In this document: positions 58,761 through 64,000 of the stretch, in pieces | Position numbering within the stretch: position 1 is the stretch's first letter | Layout: each line of letters opens with the position of its first letter | Source: Bidens hawaiensis | Lineage: Eukaryota > Streptophyta > Magnoliopsida > Asterales > Asteraceae | Direction of reading: 5' to 3' | Assembly: GCA_021521415.1 (NCBI GenBank) | Contig: JAIQDT010003026.1 | Span: 62,001 to 126,000 of the forward strand | DNA length: 64,000 nucleotides | Notes under the pieces: model-generated | Database searches by the model: none | Seen by the model: only the letters and a program-made list of their open reading frames with translations | Told to the model about the DNA's origin: nothing | Translations under genes and position numbers: made by a program

Positions 58761-60959
58761 TCAAGGTATACTTATTACTGCGCATAAATGATCTCGGTAC
58801 ACAAATGTTACTCCTGTTGGTGTTGGGAACCCCAACGCGCCATGCGCTGGTGACGGTATGGCGTTGAATTGGGCAATCGTTCCTCTGCCCAAGATCATAC
58901 TATGGCATGAAGTGGTGGGCAAGACCAGGAAGTTGACAATTTCAGCTCGCTTGTGCTTCTCATCCCCCATAGTTAGTTCGAATTGTATCTGACCTAGGGG
59001 GTGAATAATTTCGTTTGAGACACCCGAGATTGGTGCACTCACAACTTCAAGCCTTGCTTGGTCTGCTGGATCCAACTTCCTGAAACATTGCTCATACATG
59101 ATATCTGACTCACTACCGGTGTCCACCAGGACTCTTGACACCTCATAATGAGCGATGTGTGCAGTGATGACTAGAGGGCTGCTGATAGATGGGCCTCCTT
59201 TGATTCTTGGAAAGATTACTTGTTGCTCGCGCCAATCCCCTTGGATTAGCTCGCTTCTCTTCCTCGATCTTTGCCCTTGCCTTATTCCTTCAGCTACACA
59301 GATTCTTTTGAATTTTTTACTGGCTGAGGCTCCGTCTGGTTGTTCGTTCTCTGGTCTTGGATTTTTTACCAGGTGAGCCAACTTGCCTGATTTCACATCT
59401 TTTTCGATCGCATCCTTCAAATGATGGCATGCATCAGTGTTGTTCCCTGTGGATTTGTGAAACTCACAATATTTGCCACTGTTCGGTGGTCCCTTATGGA
59501 GTAATGGCCTGGGGTTTTTAAACTGGACATTCTCTGTGCTTAACACTTGCGAAGGCGTTTTGGTGATGGGAGTCCATATTCTTGGTAGAGGTCTGTTAGG
59601 CTCTCTGCCGCCTTCCTTCTTGTCACCTTCTCCGCGATTAAGAATGTCTTTTTGGGGTTGGGGTGAACTTTGTTGCGCTTGCTTTTCTGTAGGAGAATAA
59701 TTGGTTTGTTGCAACCTGGACCATACGGAGTTTTGTTTGAGCCTCTTTTCATTGTTGCGTGGTGCTTCTGTTTGATGCCCTTTATCTCTTGCTCTGTCTT
59801 GGGCAATTTTTTTTTCATTTCGCGCGAAGACTCGCGATGCTTCCATAAGCTTAGCCCAAGTGGTTGGCATGCCTTCTCTGCTCACGAGAGCTCTGCGGAG
59901 TTGATCACTGCGCGCACCTTGTATAAAGGCCACGCGCAAGAGTTGTTCAGTGATGCCTCCAATTGCAAGAGATTCCTGGTTGAAACGAGTTATGTAGTCT
60001 TCAATGGTTTCATCATTCCTGCGTACGCAGTGCATGATGTCATCGGGGTCGCGCGTGTGTCTGCGCTGCTGTACAAAGTGAGCCTGGAACTTTTCCAATA
60101 GCTCTTCGAACTCATCGATTTGTCCTGTCGGCAAGCTTTCGAACCAGACACGCGCTGCGCCCGTGAGGCAGCGAGCAAACATGTGACACCATGTTGGCAT
60201 CGTCCAGCTTTCTAAGTTTCCAGTGTTATAAAAACCTTGTAAGAAATCATCTGGATCTGTTGTACCATCGTACTTGCCTAAACCACTTGGCATCTTGGTT
60301 TTGTGTTGAATGGGAGCCTTCGAAATGCGCTCAGCGAACTTTGAATGTTTTACCAAGATGGCTGGCCTATATGGTGTGGTTACGTCCACTTGCTCTTTCG
60401 CTTGTGGGTTGTATGGTGTGTATAAATCCATATCAGCTTTGGCTCCAGGTGCTATGTGCGTGTGAGCGCGAAGCTGTGAACCTCCTGCATGAGTATCTCG
60501 CGTCTTCTTCATGCTATGCACCTCTTCCTCATCACTAATATCAGCTTGTTCGATGTGAACAGAATGACCGTCTTCCAGCGCGCGCGTCTTTTTTGTTGTT
60601 CCCTGAATGGTTTGTTTATCAAATGCGAGCCTTTGTGTTAAATCGGCTAACTTTTTGTGTTTTACCAACTCATTGTATTTGTCCATTAAACGCCGTTGTT
60701 CGTTTATGAGCCATTCTTTAGGGTCATTGGTTTCAACTTCCGGGCCCATTGGTCCTTTTTGTTTTGCACCAGTCAGATTTTGGAACGTGAGATCGTCTGG
60801 GGGAGTTTCAGTTTGACTATAAGGTGTTGTGTTGAAGGGATGGTTACTGGTGGTGCGCGCAGTGTCACGCGGCGCCCTCAGAACCTGATGTCCCTCATTA
60901 ACATCCTCAAGCTCATTATCCTCCAGAACTTGATCATTGTTTCGAACACCGGAAACCAT
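58761..60959 (-). CDS. gag: Tat gag-protease polyprotein
   Basis: About 732 residues from ATG 60959; the frame is open further upstream into the LTR, but MVSGVRNNDQ is the plausible start. Acidic N terminus and a basic/mixed middle. Gag domain with GKYDGTTDPDDFL, CLTGAARVWFESLP and FNQESLAIGG. A Cys/His cluster CEFHKSTGNNTDACHHL. A C-terminal aspartic protease with VLVDTGSESDI and SHPLGQIQF-type spacing. It ends at TGA 58763-58761, after which the same frame continues into the RT linker, so gag-pol was probably one frame. Uninterrupted and therefore translatable as it stands. Confidence 0.85.
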   Translation of the reverse strand: MVSGVRNNDQVLEDNELEDVNEGHQVLRAPRDTARTTSNHPFNTTPYSQTETPPDDLTFQNLTGAKQKGPMGPEVETNDPKEWLINEQRRLMDKYNELVKHKKLADLTQRLAFDKQTIQGTTKKTRALEDGHSVHIEQADISDEEEVHSMKKTRDTHAGGSQLRAHTHIAPGAKADMDLYTPYNPQAKEQVDVTTPYRPAILVKHSKFAERISKAPIQHKTKMPSGLGKYDGTTDPDDFLQGFYNTGNLESWTMPTWCHMFARCLTGAARVWFESLPTGQIDEFEELLEKFQAHFVQQRRHTRDPDDIMHCVRRNDETIEDYITRFNQESLAIGGITEQLLRVAFIQGARSDQLRRALVSREGMPTTWAKLMEASRVFARNEKKIAQDRARDKGHQTEAPRNNEKRLKQNSVWSRLQQTNYSPTEKQAQQSSPQPQKDILNRGEGDKKEGGREPNRPLPRIWTPITKTPSQVLSTENVQFKNPRPLLHKGPPNSGKYCEFHKSTGNNTDACHHLKDAIEKDVKSGKLAHLVKNPRPENEQPDGASASKKFKRICVAEGIRQGQRSRKRSELIQGDWREQQVIFPRIKGGPSISSPLVITAHIAHYEVSRVLVDTGSESDIMYEQCFRKLDPADQARLEVVSAPISGVSNEIIHPLGQIQFELTMGDEKHKRAEIVNFLVLPTTSCHSMILGRGTIAQFNAIPSPAHGALGFPTPTGVTFVYRDHLCAVISIP

Positions 60960-61006
60960 GGTGAAGAGAAAATTGATGAAATAGTAGTTTTGTTGCCGTT
61001 GTAACA

Positions 61007-61020
61007 GGTGATGGCGCCAA
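61007..61020 (-). other. Tat primer-binding site
   Basis: The minus strand reads TTGGCGCCATCACC directly next to the LTR end. TGGCGCC starts are common for Tat-lineage PBSs; the exact tRNA was not determined. Confidence 0.6.
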
Positions 61021-61723
61021 TGAAGAAGCGTGTATGGACTTACTTGTATACTATCAACGTTCCTCGGGTACGAGTGTGCTATATCACCGATGGTTTTCCG
61101 AGATACGAGTTCTTCCACCTACAAAACGAACAACACCGTGAGCTTACCCCTCAGAAAGGGACAGAGGGGTCCTCTTTGGGGTAACCATCCGGTGTGAGAA
61201 TCAGGTATTGTAGGAGAAGATAATCAAGTTGTGAAAATGAGTAAAGGACTTAGAGTATATTTTCTTGCCTGCCTCCAACTGTGGAGGTGGTGTGGTATTT
61301 ATAGTATTAGGGTTTCCAATGATTGGGCTCAGACCCAATTAGAGCCTTTTTGGCCTCCTCCTATTGCTTCGCGCCATGTGTACTTAGGACACCTGGTGCT
61401 TTTTTATTGATTATTCTCTGACCAAGGTATTTCACCTGACCCATGTGCCATCACGTGGTGGCACATGGGCTTTGCTGAGTTGTCCACCCTTCATTGGCAG
61501 CTGTCAACATCAGCACATTCTTTATTCCTTAAAAGATACATTCTGGAAGGTTGCCTGATGAGTACAATCATGGTTGTCCTTATCCTGATTTGGATTAGAC
61601 TATTGTCTCATTTGTTGTGTGTCGCTTACGCGCGGCCTTTATGCGCCTATGCCGGGGATGCGCAAGGTCTTCTCTTTATTCTCACAGATGTTTCATGCGC
61701 TTACGCGTATGTGATATGCGCCA
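61021..61723 (-). mobile_element. 5' LTR of the Tat element, outer part missing
   Basis: Aligns to 49776-50478 with about 2.6 percent mismatches by eye, then stops at GCGCCA where the RING-H2 gene resumes. About 165 bp of U3 start present in the other LTR is absent, as is the target duplication. A TATA-like box on the minus strand lies at 61303-61296. Confidence 0.7.
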
Positions 61724-61917
61724 TGCGTTTCACGTGGAATGCATTGATCCGTGGATAAAATCTAACCCCACAGGTCCGCTCTGCCGGTCGACTATAAACC
61801 CTAGCGAAGCCGATATTATGAACATGATAATATCTGCCACTCTCAACCGAGAATCTACGATTAACCCTAGTGAAGCCGACAATATGAACATAATATCTGC
61901 CGCTCTCAACCGAGAAT
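61722..61917 (+). pseudogene. RING-H2 pseudogene, right half
   Basis: Coding resumes with CAT GCG TTT CAC (H-A-F-H), then VECIDPWIKSNPTGPLCRST, completing the RING-H2 pattern C-x2-C..C-x-H-x2-H-x2-C..C. The last zinc ligand appears as Thr instead of Cys. The tail consists of two direct repeats of about 60 bp (INPSEADIMNM..LNRES and INPSEADNMN..LNRE) and stops at TGA about 61917. The phase fits the left half exactly, although 12 kb now separates them. Confidence 0.75.
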
Positions 61918-62649
61918 GAGGTTGAGATCGGAACTATTAGCGCGTATTCAGTAGGTTCGTATGATCGAGTACGTAGTGGTCGAATTTTTCATGTGATTAT
62001 CAGAGGTATAATTGTAAATTCACGATCCTTAATGCCTAGGTACAACTGTACAAGTTAGTATAGTATTAGCTTATTGAGTTATACTTGCATTGAATTTGAA
62101 AGAATCTAATTTTATTATATTGCATTTGTTTGATTAATGTTATAAATCATGGTGTTATAGTCCTGCTTTTCATATTGCTTGTTACAAAATATAAGTTGCA
62201 TGGTGTTGCCTTTGCTATTGTGTTAGCTATTTTTGTTTGGTACCATACTAACAAAAGACCATTGTAAAGTAAAACATTTTTGTTTGATGCAACTTATTAA
62301 ATGCAAAGAAGCCATATATATGTATCATCCTTCTTTGTCTTACTCCTACTGCTTTCATTGTTCAACATCAAGAACCGAATAATCATCCTTGTTTCAATGA
62401 AAACCATCAATCAAACTAATTATTACACTTTCTAAACGATTTTTATCTAGCTATATAGATAGTAAGGATTTAATAGAGTTTTGGAGAGGGGGTATGTGAG
62501 TTAGAAAATAATAAAAATATGAAAGATCAATTACATATCATTTTACTATTTGGAACATATCAGCAGCAAGAAAAAGAGTGCATGACGCTTTGGGAGCATA
62601 AATCATGAAATTCTTCATTGTTTTCTTATATATATATATATATATATAT
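61918..62649. other. 3' flank of the RING-H2 pseudogene
   Basis: AT-rich DNA, probably the old 3' UTR and downstream spacer. No gene seen. It ends in a (TA)n run at 62629-62649. Confidence 0.35.
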
Positions 62650-63274
62650 GGAGAGAATAATGAGAGAACTTTATTTTATGAAGAGAACTAGAGAACTAAT
62701 AATGAAATATTTTTAATTTAATTAAAAAAAATTTTATTTTTTTTTCTTTCATCCTTCTTATATGTTATTATTCTTCACCACAAAAAAATAAAAAAATTAA
62801 CATTGTAATGCATATATGCAATACATCGACTTTTTTTATAACGCATATGTGCAATAGTGTGCATTTTGATATTTGAAATAGTGTTGAATAACATATATAT
62901 AGTCGTTTGTATTGTATATTTGCAATAGTGTTATATTATATAAAAAAATTAAAAAAAAATCGATATAGTGCATATGTGCATTAGTGCTATGTTACATATA
63001 TGCGATAGTGTGTTTTGCATACAATTAGTAGTGTTGTATTTCATTATATTCAATAGTGTGTATTAGATAATGTATTTGTATTGTATTACATGCAATAAAA
63101 CACTATTATATATATACAATACACATTAATGCACACACGCATTACATCGACGGTTTTTTTTAAGAAACAATATCATCTTACTAGAAGGAGGAAAGAACAA
63201 AATCATAAAACATTTTTTTAAAATAGTTAAAAATAATTCTTTATTAGTTCTCTAGTTCTCTCTAGATCCCACCC

Positions 63275-63275
<1 letters not shown>
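62650..63275. mobile_element. (TA)n-flanked foldback element 3
   Basis: Left arm AGAGAACTAGAGAACTAATAA; right arm TTATTAGTTCTCTAGTTCTCT. The interior is made of GCATATGTGCAATAGTGTG-like phrases in both orientations. (TA)n on both sides, long on the right (63281-63345). No coding. Confidence 0.6.

Positions 63276-63346
<71 letters not shown>
63276..63346. repeat. (TA)n microsatellite
   Basis: A TA run of more than 60 bp separating foldback elements 3 and 4. Confidence 0.9.
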
Positions 63347-63348
<2 letters not shown>

Positions 63349-63684
63349 GATGGTTATTTTGAGAACTATGGTGAATTTTAAGAACTTTAAGAACTTAAAT
63401 TTGAGCCACATATTTAATTAAATGATATGAAATATGTGGCTGAGATTGAATTTGATTAAAAAATGAAGCAGGAGAGAGAATAAGTATTTTTGATAATTAC
63501 ACAAGTTTAAACGTTAGTTACACGTGTGTAAAAAGTCGATTCGGTGAGTAAAAAAATACCGTAATTTTTTGTACATCACTTACACTTACGTATTACACAT
63601 GTGTAAAAAAATTTCAAAAAAAAAATTGTTATGTTGAGTTCTTTCGAGTTCTTAAAACTCAAAGTGGTTCTCAAAAGAAATCAA

Positions 63685-63685
<1 letters not shown>
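63347..63685. mobile_element. (TA)n/(AC)n-flanked foldback element 4
   Basis: Left end GGTTATTTTGAGAAC..TTTTAAGAACT; right end AGTTCTTAAAACT..GGTTCTCAAAA, inverted repeats of about 50 bp. The middle has repeated TTACAC(G/A)TGTGTAAAAA palindromes. Bounded by (TA)n left and (AC)n(TA)n right (63686-63724). Confidence 0.6.
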
Positions 63686-63724
<39 letters not shown>

Positions 63725-64000
63725 GGTAAGGATCCTAAGAGAACCCTTTGTAAATTGAGAACTTTGAGAACAATTTTGGATCACTAAAAACACCTTTAAA
63801 AAATATTAAAAAAAATCATAAAACAAAAAATAATAAAAATTTTAAAAAGGTAAAAAAACAAAATTCTTATATTTCATTCCGGTTTCATTAAAAAAATAAA
63901 AAAAATGAAAAAAATAAAAAAAATAAAAAAAAACCGTCGTATTATACACATATGTATAGTTTTATATAATCTTTAGTTACGTAATATACACATATATACA
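63725..64000. mobile_element. Start of a fifth foldback element, cut by the window end
   Basis: GGTAAGGATCCTAAGAGAACC..GAGAACTTTGAGAAC after a TATATATA run resembles the left arms of elements 3 and 4. The rest is A-rich low-complexity sequence to the edge. Confidence 0.45.

Larger units (their letters stand above)
49776..61723 (-). mobile_element. Tat-lineage Ty3/gypsy retrotransposon (12 kb) inside the RING-H2 gene
   Basis: Minus-strand order: 5' LTR (61723-61021, lacking its outer part), PBS (61020-61007), gag-protease (60959-58761), RT/RNase H, a second archaeal-type RNase H and integrase (to 55490), a long spacer with an antisense accessory gene (51172-54703 plus), PPT (50664-50646), and 3' LTR (50645-49776). 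The dual RNase H and the antisense ORF of the putative gypsy-type-transposon class mark the Tat/Ogre/Retand branch. By eye about 18 of 700 LTR bases differ, so it is older than the element at 34022-43390. Confidence 0.88.

Noticed and set aside
61021..61118. Gag start at 61118 within the LTR
   Set aside because: The upstream extension crosses the LTR and PBS; the ATG at 60959 just after the PBS is the sensible start.

Overview
This window is plant nuclear DNA: AT-rich, eukaryotic, and built mostly of layered transposable elements. No bacterial operons, CRISPR arrays or rRNA genes are visible. The element families (Tekay-like and Tat-like Ty3/gypsy, PIF/Harbinger, MULE, hAT, Helitron) are typical of a mid-sized to large eudicot genome. 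The LTR styles make me think of the daisy family, but that is inference only.

Layout. 1-4459: retroelement scraps and unassigned DNA. 4460-4687 (minus): a TAXIMIN-like small peptide gene, the only host gene here that looks intact. 4944-5665: a short Helitron. 6043-8106: a hAT element with a second hAT-like element inside it. 9644-11951: a solo LTR with a GGGTG target duplication. 13939 to about 31172: a decayed minus-strand Tekay-like element, broken up by (TA)n-flanked foldback elements in its 3' LTR, a 4.9 kb LTR-element insertion inside its protease region, and a solo LTR in gag.

32361-44693 is a three-layer nest. A MULE (43567-44684) has a 9-bp target duplication. A PIF/Harbinger element (32370-43563) went into the TTA of the left copy of that duplication. 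A young Tekay-like retrotransposon (34022-43390) then went into the Harbinger. The young element has 2034-bp LTRs that look identical, a PBS, gag, pol and PPT, and one in-frame TGA between gag and pol. Its leader carries four tandem two-part hairpins.

45053-49002 is a 3.95 kb Helitron carrying a beta-galactosidase exon and probable biotin-carboxyl-carrier-protein exon remnants. 49335-61917 is a RING-H2 (ATL-type) pseudogene split inside its zinc-binding motif by a 12 kb Tat-lineage retrotransposon. That element carries an antisense, seven-exon accessory gene in which all three in-frame stops are TAG. 62650-64000 holds more (TA)n-flanked foldback elements.

As a system, the window records successive insertions rather than a metabolic locus. 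The likely functional units are the TAXIMIN-like gene and possibly the young Tekay-like element. The observations I rate highest are the four-hairpin leader array, the dated nest, the tRNA-like modules shared by two unrelated LTRs, and the gene fragments carried by the large Helitron. Similarity and motif calls were made by eye, so percent identities are approximate.
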